Shown here: positions 54,201 to 62,102 of the stretch, in pieces
Layout of the letters: every line of letters starts with the position of its first letter
How positions within the stretch are numbered: the stretch's first letter is position 1
Assembly (NCBI RefSeq): GCF_018448785.1
Contig: NZ_JAHCLU010000007.1
Location: forward strand, 62,001-126,000
Source of the DNA: Halomonas jincaotanensis
GTDB taxonomy: Bacteria > Pseudomonadota > Gammaproteobacteria > Pseudomonadales > Halomonadaceae
Reading direction: 5' to 3'
Length of the DNA stretch: 64,000 nucleotides
Notes under the pieces: generated by a model
Database searches by the model: none
What the model was told of the DNA's origin: nothing
The model's input: only the letters and a program-made list of their open reading frames with translations
Position numbers and translations under genes: made by a program

Positions 54201-54717
54201 TGTCCAGCGCCGCGATACCGACAGCCAAGAGGTCGGCTGGTGGGCCCGACTGACCCTGATCGATGGGCGTCTGGAATGGACGCGTCCGCTCAAGCTGGAG
54301 GCCCGAGTCGACATGGCCATGCGCGACAGCGGCCTATTGATACGGCTGTTTCTGGCTCGTGCCAGAGAGTGGGCGTGGCTGGGTCGCCGGCTGACCATCA
54401 AGGATCTGCGTGGCGTCGCCGACCTGCGCCTTGGCGATGACACCCTGCAACTGCGCGACGCCCGCTTGTCCGGGGGTGAGCTGGAAATGCTTGCCGACCT
54501 GATCTTCAGGGACGAGGCAATCGATGGCGCCCTTTATGCACGTCTGGGCGTTCTGGCCGCTGGCGTGGCGCTCGACAACGGCGACCCCCGGGTACGCCTG
54601 CTGCAACCGAGGCAATGGTACGAGGCGAACCGTCCGCCCGAAGCAGCGGCATTGGAATTGACACTGGATAAAGCAACGCCCAGGAAGTGGCAGGAGGCCC
54701 TGGACACCCGGCCATGA
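51223..54717 (+). CDS. Large AsmA-like (DUF748/YdbH-type) membrane-anchored protein
   Basis: 1164 residues. Basic N-terminus (SRHRPRSCLRRRLA) then one membrane anchor (AWLLALPLLLILGYLAV at about 24-40), and a long periplasmic part rich in short beta strands. Family resemblance to AsmA/TamB-like proteins that help move lipids between membranes: LPGRLEVESLRLQ, then many alternating hydrophobic segments. Internal repeats of about 269 residues are visible: LDLSGTRL at 445, LDLTGTRL at 714 and a degenerate FDASGSQL at 982; each is followed by a similar SVLDDF/GMLDAF-type stretch. ATG with no strong ribosome site. Upstream neighbour diverges. Function unproven; a lipid-bridge role is inference from fold. 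Confidence 0.83.
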   Translation: MPTSHANKPSRHRPRSCLRRRLAWLLALPLLLILGYLAVANWLLNSDWAQDRLAEHNDLSLRWGSGWSWLPGRLEVESLRLQREDAGPALLLEAAQAELEVSLLALLTGRLMIDTFTADKLGTLAYGVHRLEGEGSGRVELSGLSLAQGQLAIERLALRLDEAEVQRGNAVLASDIRLDAELQLAPFRPGDTSGMALTRFLSGDLSLEASADAWDVFEPYLRELDWLALAGHGDLSGQLRIEQGVLAPGSELVLDSPSLWVELDERRLLSPPGHQQTDEIRWTVANEAPESHRLIGAGRIISRVESGDHGPTATLAVILDDMTMQRAGLPGDFMTSERFALYARLPGADLAGAPRRLESARLEWKGARLPDVGQLSHYLPEGGPLSLQSGSARLEGKLNYRDDALDGHFRLAGNEVDLTLLGQPLLGELTLDLALAELDPQKRRLDLSGTRLKVSARGEVDTLPLTTELTLEDARLETTEPLANLVGTSGPPALDGRIALRGHIGHLSVLDDFLVDAVNGHGLRLEGGGELAASLQVSGGRVTSGSQLAVETDSLRVSVLDLAAWGQGSLTATWLDTLQGPQARLEAHLEDSQVARLSDSQLLMRGGRLNLIAESREFSLTAPLASPRISLNWQDAEMPDITALQAYIPPAASVELLSGQAATTGRIVTEAGLLRGRLELTGRRIATRVMEESLVSELDLDLVIREGQLDGSQLDLTGTRLNMQAAEASSMGEERLQTLIIARRARVGPLSLPGQTDPATGLNGRLELEGMVANLGMLDAFLPEVHGLTLQGSGRFRADMRLADDHLLPESSLRVEADDLAVGFLDFNAEGRGTLEAVFDGDDQTPGARLDLTLPHFALRRQDEQDAYVTGRHFHLETHTSRFGIDAEARSLDHFTTRIRLPIAEVADLSRYNAYLPDDAGIELLDGRANLEVDLRLEGKQARGEITLQAFGAALRLGEQQLSGDLRLDAQLRDGNLTHRRFDASGSQLRLDNVQRRDTDSQEVGWWARLTLIDGRLEWTRPLKLEARVDMAMRDSGLLIRLFLARAREWAWLGRRLTIKDLRGVADLRLGDDTLQLRDARLSGGELEMLADLIFRDEAIDGALYARLGVLAAGVALDNGDPRVRLLQPRQWYEANRPPEAAALELTLDKATPRKWQEALDTRP

Positions 54718-54855
54718 TCGACCGGGCACCTCCAGGAAAGCCCCTGGAAGGAGAGGGGGAAAGCGCGCAGGCCGATACTGCAATGCAACATTTCATGCTA
54801 GAGTGTGCGCGATTTTCTCACCATTCTTCCGCCTTCTCTTCGGGACATTTCAGTC

Positions 54856-56340
54856 ATGCCGACGACCCGCCGTCTCCCCTCCCGGCCCTGGCAACCTGCC
54901 CGGTGGTCGAGCTTCCTTGTGCTTGCGTTCCTGGCCATGCTCGTCAGTCCAACCGCCCTTGCGGTGACCGGCGAGTTGAACATGACCGACTCTCTGGTTG
55001 GCTACATCGCCGTGGCTATCTTCGTCCTCGCCTATGCGCTGGTGATGGCCGAAGAAAAGATCCATATGCGCAAATCCAAGCCGGTGCTGATCGCGGCAGG
55101 GATTATCTGGGCGCTGATCGGCTGGGTGTACGTACAAGCCGGCATGCCAGACGCGTCCGAGCAGGCCTTCCGCGTGACACTGCTCGAGTTCACCGAGCTG
55201 ATGTTGTTCCTGCTGGTGGCCATGACCTACATCAATGCCATGGACGAGCGGCGCGTCTTCGACGCCCTGCGCTCGTGGCTGGTGCGCAAAGGCTTCAGCT
55301 ATCGCTCGCTGTTCTGGATCACCGGCGTGCTGGCCTTCTGCATATCGCCCATCGCCGACAACCTGACCACGGCGCTATTGATGTGCGCCGTGGTAACCAA
55401 GGTAGCCGAGGGCGACAAGCGCTTCATCAACCTCTGCTGCATCAACATTGTCGTGGCGGCCAACGCCGGTGGTGCATTCAGCCCTTTCGGCGACATTACC
55501 ACCCTGATGGTCTGGCAGGCCGGTATCGTCGAGTTTCAGGAATTCTTTGCTTTGTTGGTGCCCTCGCTGGTCAACTTCATCATTCCCGCCGTGGTCATGA
55601 GTGTCTTCATCAACAATCGCAAACCCGACAGCCTCAATGAGGATGTCTGGCTCAAGCGGGGCGCTCGGCGCATCGTGCTGTTGTTTCTGCTCACCGTGGC
55701 CACCGCCGTCGCCTACCATACCCTGCTGCACCTCCCACCGGTGCTGGGCATGATGACCGGGCTTGGCTACCTGCAGTTCTTCGGCTACTACCTGCGCCGC
55801 AGCCTGCCGCGCTCGCTGGAACGCAAGCGGACTCGGTACAGCCAGCGCGGCGACCAGAAGAAACTCGAGCAGTTGGGCAGCGTGGTGCCCTTCGATGTGT
55901 TCAACCGCGTGGCTCGCGCCGAGTGGGACACCCTGCTGTTCTTCTATGGCGTGGTGATGTGTGTCGGGGGACTCGGCTTCATGGGCTATCTCGGCCTGCT
56001 GTCGGAAGCGCTTTACACCGGCTGGAATGCTACCTGGGCCAATATCGCCCTGGGTGTGATTTCCGCGGTGGTCGACAACATCCCGGTGATGTTCGCCGTG
56101 CTGACCATGGAGCCGGACATGTCGCACGGTCATTGGCTGTTGATCACACTCACCGCGGGCGTCGGGGGCAGCCTGCTGTCGATCGGCTCGGCAGCCGGCG
56201 TCGCCCTGATGGGCCAGGCCCGTGGCAACTACACCTTCATTGGCCATTTGCGCTGGACCCCGGTGATTGCCTTGGGCTACATCGCCAGTGTCGCTACCCA
56301 CCTATGGCTGAACGCCGAGAGTTTCACCGTCTTCGGTTGA
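54856..56340 (+). CDS. nhaD: Na+/H+ antiporter NhaD
   Basis: 494 residues from ATG 54856; an in-frame ATG at 54805 would add 17 residues, but the signal-like N-terminus WSSFLVLAFLAMLVSPTALA starts correctly with this one. About 12 membrane helices. Distinct NhaD features: ISPIADNLTTALLMCAVV (acidic residue in helix 5), AFSPFGDITTLMVWQAG, and DNIPVMFAVLTM and IGSAAGVALMGQ in the second half, with paired antiporter-type motifs. Exchanges Na+ or Li+ for H+ at alkaline pH; common in marine and halophilic bacteria. Ends with a terminator hairpin. Confidence 0.93.
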   Translation: MPTTRRLPSRPWQPARWSSFLVLAFLAMLVSPTALAVTGELNMTDSLVGYIAVAIFVLAYALVMAEEKIHMRKSKPVLIAAGIIWALIGWVYVQAGMPDASEQAFRVTLLEFTELMLFLLVAMTYINAMDERRVFDALRSWLVRKGFSYRSLFWITGVLAFCISPIADNLTTALLMCAVVTKVAEGDKRFINLCCINIVVAANAGGAFSPFGDITTLMVWQAGIVEFQEFFALLVPSLVNFIIPAVVMSVFINNRKPDSLNEDVWLKRGARRIVLLFLLTVATAVAYHTLLHLPPVLGMMTGLGYLQFFGYYLRRSLPRSLERKRTRYSQRGDQKKLEQLGSVVPFDVFNRVARAEWDTLLFFYGVVMCVGGLGFMGYLGLLSEALYTGWNATWANIALGVISAVVDNIPVMFAVLTMEPDMSHGHWLLITLTAGVGGSLLSIGSAAGVALMGQARGNYTFIGHLRWTPVIALGYIASVATHLWLNAESFTVFG

Positions 56341-56746
56341 CGCTTTCCTGACATCAACGCCTGCGCCCGACAACTCTGATTGTCGGGCGCTTAACATTTG
56401 CGCGTAGAAATTCCATCTTCTTTCATGACTTCACGTGACGAGTCCTATCGAGTTATGGTGAAATAACATAATCCTTTACCGTAACGAAATGATCTAGCAT
56501 AAATTTCTTAGCCGCACTGAGTCATCGACATTAACCGCGTTGCGGATTGCAGGGAGACAACGTCATCGACTCATCCACACTGGGTGTGCGAAAGCCCATC
56601 GCACCATGCTTGCCCCCTGACGTGAATCAGCCCAAGAAAGCCCTTCTTGCGACGCCGAACCTGTTATGGCACCCCTTTGCTTTCATCTCAATGGTGTTTC
56701 TCGCGGCGGTTGTTCAAGACGCTGTGGCAGGAAGGGAACCCGCCTC
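56341..56746. other. Intergenic stretch of 406 bases: nhaD terminator and likely promoter
   Basis: No convincing gene. Contains a terminator hairpin at 56363-56390, then a markedly AT-rich segment (56400-56520) with a possible sigma70 promoter TTACCG (56476-56481), 18-base spacer, TAAATT (56500-56505) ahead of the PstS-like gene. A TTG-initiated 70-codon frame from 56547 overlaps the PstS-like start and is not supported by any family or ribosome site. Confidence 0.5.
56363..56390 (+). terminator. Terminator hairpin after nhaD
   Basis: GCGCCCGACAA (56363-56373) pairs perfectly with TTGTCGGGCGC (56380-56390) around CTCTGA. TTAACATTTG follows, T-rich but without a pure T run. Confidence 0.75.
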
Positions 56747-57169
56747 ATGGCATGGCTGACATCTCTGCTAGCTCTCCTCACGCTGGCAGGGGCGCCTGCC
56801 ATGGCCGAGGAAGCGGTTTTTCTCGTCGCTCATGCCGATGTCAGTACACAGCACTTGAATCGTGACACTGCCCGGGCCATCTTCGCCATGCGTCAACGCA
56901 CCTGGCCCGATGGACAGGCCACACGCGTTTTCGTGCTCGGCAACGACCACCCGGTGCATGCCCGTTTCGTCAAGCAAAACTTGAACGTTTACCCCCACCA
57001 ACTACAGCTGGCATGGGATCGCATGGTGTTCTCAGGTACCGGCCAGGCACCCAATCGCGTCACGACTCAGTCGGAAATGCAGCAACGGATCGCGACGACT
57101 CCGGGTGCGCTGGGTTATCTAGAAAGGGAGTATCTGGATGATCGCATCCAAGTCATTTCGATGGAATGA
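56747..57169 (+). CDS. Small PstS-like periplasmic binding protein
   Basis: 140 residues, ATG 56747 with GGAAGGGAA upstream. Signal peptide MAWLTSLLALLTLAGAPAMA with cleavage near residue 20, leaving about 120 residues. This is only a lobe-sized piece of the phosphate-binding PstS fold: TARAIFAMRQRTWPDGQATRVF and PGALGYLEREYL are the recognisable stretches. Typically found as a PBP-like domain in short proteins associated with phosphate or other anion sensing; ligand unknown. Its 3' end overlaps the porin gene by 32 bases, and that gene is followed by a GGDEF-EAL sensor. Confidence 0.82.
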   Translation: MAWLTSLLALLTLAGAPAMAEEAVFLVAHADVSTQHLNRDTARAIFAMRQRTWPDGQATRVFVLGNDHPVHARFVKQNLNVYPHQLQLAWDRMVFSGTGQAPNRVTTQSEMQQRIATTPGALGYLEREYLDDRIQVISME

Positions 57170-58355
57170 CGTAAGGACCACCATCTTACTGGCAGGCCTC
57201 TTGCTGGCAGGGGTGAGCAGCCATTCACGCGGCGAGGAAGATTTCGACTCCCTCCAGTTGCATGGCTTTCTCAGCCAGGCCCTAGTGATCACCGATCATA
57301 ATGATTTCTTCGGCCCCAGCAGCAGCGGTGAAGGCAGTTTCAAGTACACCGAAATAGGTGCCAACGCATCGCTACGTCCGCACCAGGATGTGCTGATCGC
57401 TGCCCAGGTGCTTAGTCGGCGTGCGGGAAGTGACGGGGGCGAAGCTCGCCCCAAGCTGGACTACGGCATCATCGACTACCAGATGCTTTCGAACCAGCAT
57501 CGCACCCTTGGCGTACAGGTCGGTCGCTTCAAGAACCCGTTCGGCTTCTATAATCAGACCCGGGATGTAGCCTTCACCCGCCCGAGTATCCTGCTCCCGC
57601 AATCTATCTACTTCGACCGCACCCGATCGCTTGGGCTGGCCGCAGATGGCGTGTCCGCCTACATGGAAGAGCGACTGCCCACGGGAAATATTCGAGCACA
57701 CATCGGTATCGGGAATACGCAAACCGGCAATGACCTGCGACAAACTCTCCGGCTGGATACCATTCCCGGCAAGCTGGAACCCAAGACTTCGGCGATAGCC
57801 CAGGTTCGTTATGAAGATGACGGGGGCCGTTTCGTGGCTGCGCTCACCACTGCCAGCGCCAATGCCCGCTTTACCTCCCGCACCCCGGGCCTCAGCAACG
57901 GAGATTTCTATTTCCGCCCCTGGATCCTGTCGCTGCAATACAACCAAGAGCTCTGGAGCCTCACCGGCGAGTTCGCCCTGCGAAATTCAGGACTCGAGAA
58001 CTTTAACGAACCCAGGTTCAACTTCGATGTAACGGGCGAGAGCTGGTATGTCCAATATACCCGCCGCTTCCATGACGACTGGCAGTGGCTGGTACGCTAT
58101 GACAGCCTGACCAGCAACCGGGATGACCGGGCCGGCAAGGCCTTCGAAGCCAGCGGCGCCGGTCCTGCTCACTCTCAGTTCGCCGATGACATCACCCTGG
58201 GACTACAGTGGAACATCAATCCCAGGGTACTGATGGCGGCCGAATACCATTCGGTCGACGGTACCGGCTGGTTGCCCAACGAGGACAACCCCGACTCGAG
58301 CGAGACCAGCCGTCGCTGGAACATGTTGCTGTTCCAGCTTTCGCTCCGCTTCTGA
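57138..58355 (+). CDS. Outer-membrane porin-like protein
   Basis: 405 residues. ATG 57138 with AAGGGAG 8 bases upstream inside the PstS-like gene. Signal peptide with TTILLAGLLLAGVSSHSRG. The mature part has the alternating strands and aromatic pattern of a beta-barrel and ends with a Phe (SLRF), the usual BAM-recognition end. A paired motif such as VGRFKNPFGFYNQTRDVAFTR points to porins of the OprP/O-like or trimeric type. Ligand unknown. Tight coupling to the PstS-like gene before it and to the c-di-GMP sensor gene 47 bases after suggests that the three function as one unit. Confidence 0.83.
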   Translation: MIASKSFRWNDVRTTILLAGLLLAGVSSHSRGEEDFDSLQLHGFLSQALVITDHNDFFGPSSSGEGSFKYTEIGANASLRPHQDVLIAAQVLSRRAGSDGGEARPKLDYGIIDYQMLSNQHRTLGVQVGRFKNPFGFYNQTRDVAFTRPSILLPQSIYFDRTRSLGLAADGVSAYMEERLPTGNIRAHIGIGNTQTGNDLRQTLRLDTIPGKLEPKTSAIAQVRYEDDGGRFVAALTTASANARFTSRTPGLSNGDFYFRPWILSLQYNQELWSLTGEFALRNSGLENFNEPRFNFDVTGESWYVQYTRRFHDDWQWLVRYDSLTSNRDDRAGKAFEASGAGPAHSQFADDITLGLQWNINPRVLMAAEYHSVDGTGWLPNEDNPDSSETSRRWNMLLFQLSLRF

Positions 58356-58402
58356 CGCGCCGGACTCGCGGCTTCCCCTCCACCGGCCCGGGACATGCTG
58401 GG

Positions 58403-61240
58403 ATGAGCGCCAAGAAAGCACATGAAACACGCCATCGCCTCAGCCTGACCTGGCGGGTGATCGCCCTGAGCAGCCTGTTGCTACTGGGATTGGTGGTGCT
58501 ATTCACCTGGCTCGGCCATGCCAACCTGACGCGCCAGTTTCAGGAGAGCCGTAATGAGCATTATCAGCGCCAAGTCAGGGAAATACGGCTGGCACTGGAC
58601 CACTCACAAGGCAGCCTACAACAGCTGGCGGCCCTGACAGCCGCTTCGTCACGCCTCGGCCCTGCGATAGAAGACGGCGCACAGGAAGCCATTCTCGAGG
58701 CCCTTTCTTCGCAATGGCCAACATTGCAGCTCGAGGCGGGTATCGATGAAGCCATGGTCTTCAGCGCCCTCGGTAAGCCTCTGGCTCAGTGGGGAGAGGA
58801 TCAGACTGCGAACAGGCGGCTCATTCGGTCATGGGTCAATCAGGTTAACGATGCCGAAACTCCCCTGACCGCACTGTACTGCTTGAATACCTGCCGGCAA
58901 TACGCCGCTGTCCCGGTGCTGGTCGACGGAGAGAGCGTCGGCACCGTCATGCTGTCACGTTCACTAGCCGATGTGACACGCCAGATTCAACAGGTGTCCG
59001 ATAGCGATGTCGCCCTGTTAGTCAGCAGCAGTGCCGCCTTTCAGGCCGCGTCGGAAGAGCGCTATTTTCCCTCATGGAACGGCCATCTGATCGCCCTGAC
59101 CCATCAAGAAGACAACTTGCCCCTGTTGCGCCGCGCCGCTGATCAGCTATCTGTCAGCGACCTGGAACAACAACCGCGCCAGTTCGGCCGTGGCGAACGT
59201 GACATGGAGCTGTCTGCCGTGCGCATGGAAGGGGACGCCGATCGACGTAGTACCGGTTATCTGTTGCTGATTGCCGATATCACCCCTCAACTCAGCGCAA
59301 TCCATCAGGATACCCGCATCCTGATGCTGGTTGGCCTTGGCGGCTGGTTGGCCGCTGAATTGCTGCTGTTGGCCATCCTGTTGAGCCCAATGGCACGGCT
59401 GCGTCGGTTGGCCGATATACTTCCGGAACTGGCTCGCGGCGGCTTTACCCAGGCACGCGCCAGCATACCTCGCCCCCGCAGCCGCTTCCCCGACGAGATC
59501 GATGTACTGGAAGGTACCACCCTGGAGCTCTCTGAGCAGTTGGAAGCTCTTGAGGATGAAATCAGTGCCCGTGGCGAACAGCTGGCTGAGCGCGTCGAGG
59601 AACTGGCCCGGGAGCGAGACTTCGTCGGCAACCTACTGGATACCGCCAGGGTGTTCATCGTTACCCAAGATGATCAGGGCCGTATCGGCCTGGTCAACGA
59701 CTATGCATTGTCGATAATGGCAACCGAAGAGACGCAGCTGGTCGGGCGTCTGTTCGACGACGTCTTCTCTACCACTCACTCGCCACCGGTCGTCGCCACG
59801 AAGATGTCGCTCCAGGAAGAGCGTCCCTTGCTGACCGACGATGGCCGACAGCGGACCATCGTCTGGTACCATGCACCGCTTCCTGCCGGGCAGAAGGGGC
59901 TGGCCACGAAAATATCAGTAGGCCTAGACATTACCGAACGCAAGGCGGCAGAAGCACGTCTGACCTGGCTGGCTGAGCGTGACCCGCTCACCGAACTCTA
60001 CAACCGACGCTATTTCCAGGACGTTCTGGCTGACGCATTGCAGGAGGGCCGCAAGGGGGCTGTGCTTCTGCTCGACCTCGACCAGTTCAAGGATGTCAAC
60101 GAGCTCAGCGGGCATCATGCCGGCGATCGGTTGTTGCGCCAGGTAGCAGATACGCTCTTCGAAGTGCTGGGCCATCGTGGGGTGATCGCGAGACTTGGTG
60201 GTGATGAATTCGCACTCTTGCTGATCGGTGCCGATGATGCTAAGGCAATCCGTGTCGCGCAGCAGATAACTCATCTTCTTGACAGCATCTGTCTCGATGC
60301 CGGCGGGAGACGTCACAGAGCCAACGCCAGCACCGGCATCGCGATGTTCCCGACACACGGCGATACGCCTGCCGATCTGATGGCCAGTGCCGATGTCGCC
60401 ATGTACAAGGCCAAGGAAAGTGGCATCCAGCGCTGGCACCTGTTGTCAGCCCTGAAAGATGCGAAGGACGAGCTGCAGGATCGTGTGTACTGGGTAGAAC
60501 GCGTGCGACAGGCACTTGAAGACGACGCCTTCGAGCTGATGGTGCAGCCGATTGTTCGTCTGGAAAATCGCGAAGTGCGTCATTACGAGGTGCTGCTGCG
60601 CATGCGTGATGCCGACGGCAGCCTCGTCTCGCCAGGACGCTTCATTCCCCAGGCCGAGCGTAGCGGTCAGATTATCCAGATCGATCGCTGGGTTGTGCGT
60701 CATAGCCTTCAGGCCTTGCGACATGTACAAGATAAGGGGATCAGTCTGGCCGTCAATCTCTCCGGCCAATCGTTGCATGATGAGGGGCTCAAGCAATTCC
60801 TGGCCGAGGAACTCTTGAGTAGCGGCGCCGACCCCAACTATCTGATTCTCGAAGTCACCGAGACCGCCGCCGTCACCGATTTCTCCACTGCGCGTGGCGT
60901 CTTGCTCGCCATGCGCGATTTAGGATGCCGAACGGCTCTGGATGATTTCGGTGTCGGCTTCAGCAGCTTTCACTACCTCGGAAAGCTCCCGGTGGATTAC
61001 ATCAAGATCGATGGCTCATTCATTCGAAGCTTGCTTATCTCTCCTGACAACCGGGTCATCGTCAAGGCGATAGCCGATATCGCTGTTGGCTTCGGCAAGC
61101 AGACCATCGCCGAATTCGTCGACCAGGAAGCGCTGCTGCCCATGCTCACCTCCTATGGCATCACTTTCGGGCAGGGCTTTCATCTCGGCAGGCCCATAGC
61201 CCTCGAAGAGGCTTTCGGCACTCATTCCAAAATAATCTAA
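58403..61240 (+). CDS. Membrane sensor with PAS, GGDEF and EAL domains
   Basis: 945 residues from ATG 58403. Membrane helix at about 15-38, periplasmic domain of about 265 residues, second helix at about 306-330, a cytoplasmic linker/HAMP-like coil, PAS at about 406-530, GGDEF with motif RLGGDEF at 597-603 (GGDEF 599-603), and EAL from about 705. The EAL motif reads EVL at 729-731 in YEVLLRMRD, a conserved working variant. Other catalytic stretches: NLSGQSLHD, LEVTETAA, LDDFGVGFSSFHYL, IKIDGSFI and KQTIAEFVD. No RxxD inhibitory site precedes GGDEF. Could make or break c-di-GMP; both active sites look intact. The periplasmic part may read out the PstS-like protein encoded two genes upstream. 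Confidence 0.92.
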   Translation: MSAKKAHETRHRLSLTWRVIALSSLLLLGLVVLFTWLGHANLTRQFQESRNEHYQRQVREIRLALDHSQGSLQQLAALTAASSRLGPAIEDGAQEAILEALSSQWPTLQLEAGIDEAMVFSALGKPLAQWGEDQTANRRLIRSWVNQVNDAETPLTALYCLNTCRQYAAVPVLVDGESVGTVMLSRSLADVTRQIQQVSDSDVALLVSSSAAFQAASEERYFPSWNGHLIALTHQEDNLPLLRRAADQLSVSDLEQQPRQFGRGERDMELSAVRMEGDADRRSTGYLLLIADITPQLSAIHQDTRILMLVGLGGWLAAELLLLAILLSPMARLRRLADILPELARGGFTQARASIPRPRSRFPDEIDVLEGTTLELSEQLEALEDEISARGEQLAERVEELARERDFVGNLLDTARVFIVTQDDQGRIGLVNDYALSIMATEETQLVGRLFDDVFSTTHSPPVVATKMSLQEERPLLTDDGRQRTIVWYHAPLPAGQKGLATKISVGLDITERKAAEARLTWLAERDPLTELYNRRYFQDVLADALQEGRKGAVLLLDLDQFKDVNELSGHHAGDRLLRQVADTLFEVLGHRGVIARLGGDEFALLLIGADDAKAIRVAQQITHLLDSICLDAGGRRHRANASTGIAMFPTHGDTPADLMASADVAMYKAKESGIQRWHLLSALKDAKDELQDRVYWVERVRQALEDDAFELMVQPIVRLENREVRHYEVLLRMRDADGSLVSPGRFIPQAERSGQIIQIDRWVVRHSLQALRHVQDKGISLAVNLSGQSLHDEGLKQFLAEELLSSGADPNYLILEVTETAAVTDFSTARGVLLAMRDLGCRTALDDFGVGFSSFHYLGKLPVDYIKIDGSFIRSLLISPDNRVIVKAIADIAVGFGKQTIAEFVDQEALLPMLTSYGITFGQGFHLGRPIALEEAFGTHSKII

Positions 61241-61298
61241 TATAGTATTTTCAAAAATGCTGGCTCTTGATACTACCATCACGCAAGGAATTCACTGC

Positions 61299-62102
61299 AT
61301 GACCTTCGCCTCCTCATCGCCTGGAAACGAAAGATCGATAACGGAGCTGTTCGATTGCTTTAAAAACGAATTCAGCTTCAAGCTACCTTGCAATGAACAG
61401 GAAAAGCGCGGTGCTTTTCATTTGCGTCATGATATCTACTGCGCAGAGTTGCACTATGAGCCACCCACGGATGCCAAGCGTCAGCTTGAATATGACGCCT
61501 TCGACGATAGCGCCATTCACTGCGTGGTCGAACACAATTGGACAGGGTTGACGGTGGGATGCATGCGTGTCGTCCTACCGGTCCACGGCGACTTCTCGAA
61601 TCGAAAGCTTCCCCTGCTCACCTACGGGGGGCAGAGCCTGACGAACCCCTCGCTACACCCCGACAGCTTCCCTAAGGAGAGCATCTGCGAAGTTTCCAGG
61701 CTCGCGGTACACCCTTCTTTCCGGAAGACGAGAAGCAATATCGCGGGCGTCAAGGAAAAGGACATACACGACCTAGAGGTCAAGCATCGCTCTCTACCGG
61801 TAGGGTTGAGCCTGTTTTTTGCAGCAACGGCCATCGTGGGAATGGCGAAAAGGCAACATGTATTCGCCATGATGGAGCCACGATTTGCGAGACTCCTGAA
61901 GATATCAGGCCTGAAATTCCAGAAATTCGGTGACTTGATCGACTACCACGGCCCGCGAGCGGCATTCTACATCGACCAGCAACAGGCCGAGGCGGAGATG
62001 CATGAACAATTGAAGCCGCTTTATCGACACATAAAGCAGCAGCTTGCTCCTCAACTCGCGGCCGCCATGCCACGCCGCAGGCTCGCGACGGCAACGTCAT
62101 GA
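61299..62102 (+). CDS. PEP-CTERM/exosortase-associated GNAT-like acyltransferase
   Basis: 267 residues from ATG 61299 with AAGGAA 8 bases upstream; an ATG at 61257 would add 14 residues. Starts FDCFKNEFSFKL, then the pattern LRHDIYCAELHYEP and EYDAFDDSAIHCVV, then ICEVSRLAVHPSFRKTRSN. These resemble the acyl-homoserine-lactone synthase fold and specifically the TIGR03694-type protein reported in PEP-CTERM/exosortase systems. No exosortase or PEP-CTERM gene is visible in the window, so its substrate is unknown. It follows the GGDEF-EAL gene by 58 bases and its last 6 bases overlap the convergent lipoprotein gene. Confidence 0.83.
   Translation: MTFASSSPGNERSITELFDCFKNEFSFKLPCNEQEKRGAFHLRHDIYCAELHYEPPTDAKRQLEYDAFDDSAIHCVVEHNWTGLTVGCMRVVLPVHGDFSNRKLPLLTYGGQSLTNPSLHPDSFPKESICEVSRLAVHPSFRKTRSNIAGVKEKDIHDLEVKHRSLPVGLSLFFAATAIVGMAKRQHVFAMMEPRFARLLKISGLKFQKFGDLIDYHGPRAAFYIDQQQAEAEMHEQLKPLYRHIKQQLAPQLAAAMPRRRLATATS

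Noticed and set aside
56547..56759. 70-codon frame upstream of the PstS-like gene
   Set aside because: TTG start, no ribosome site, no homology seen; overlaps the real start region.
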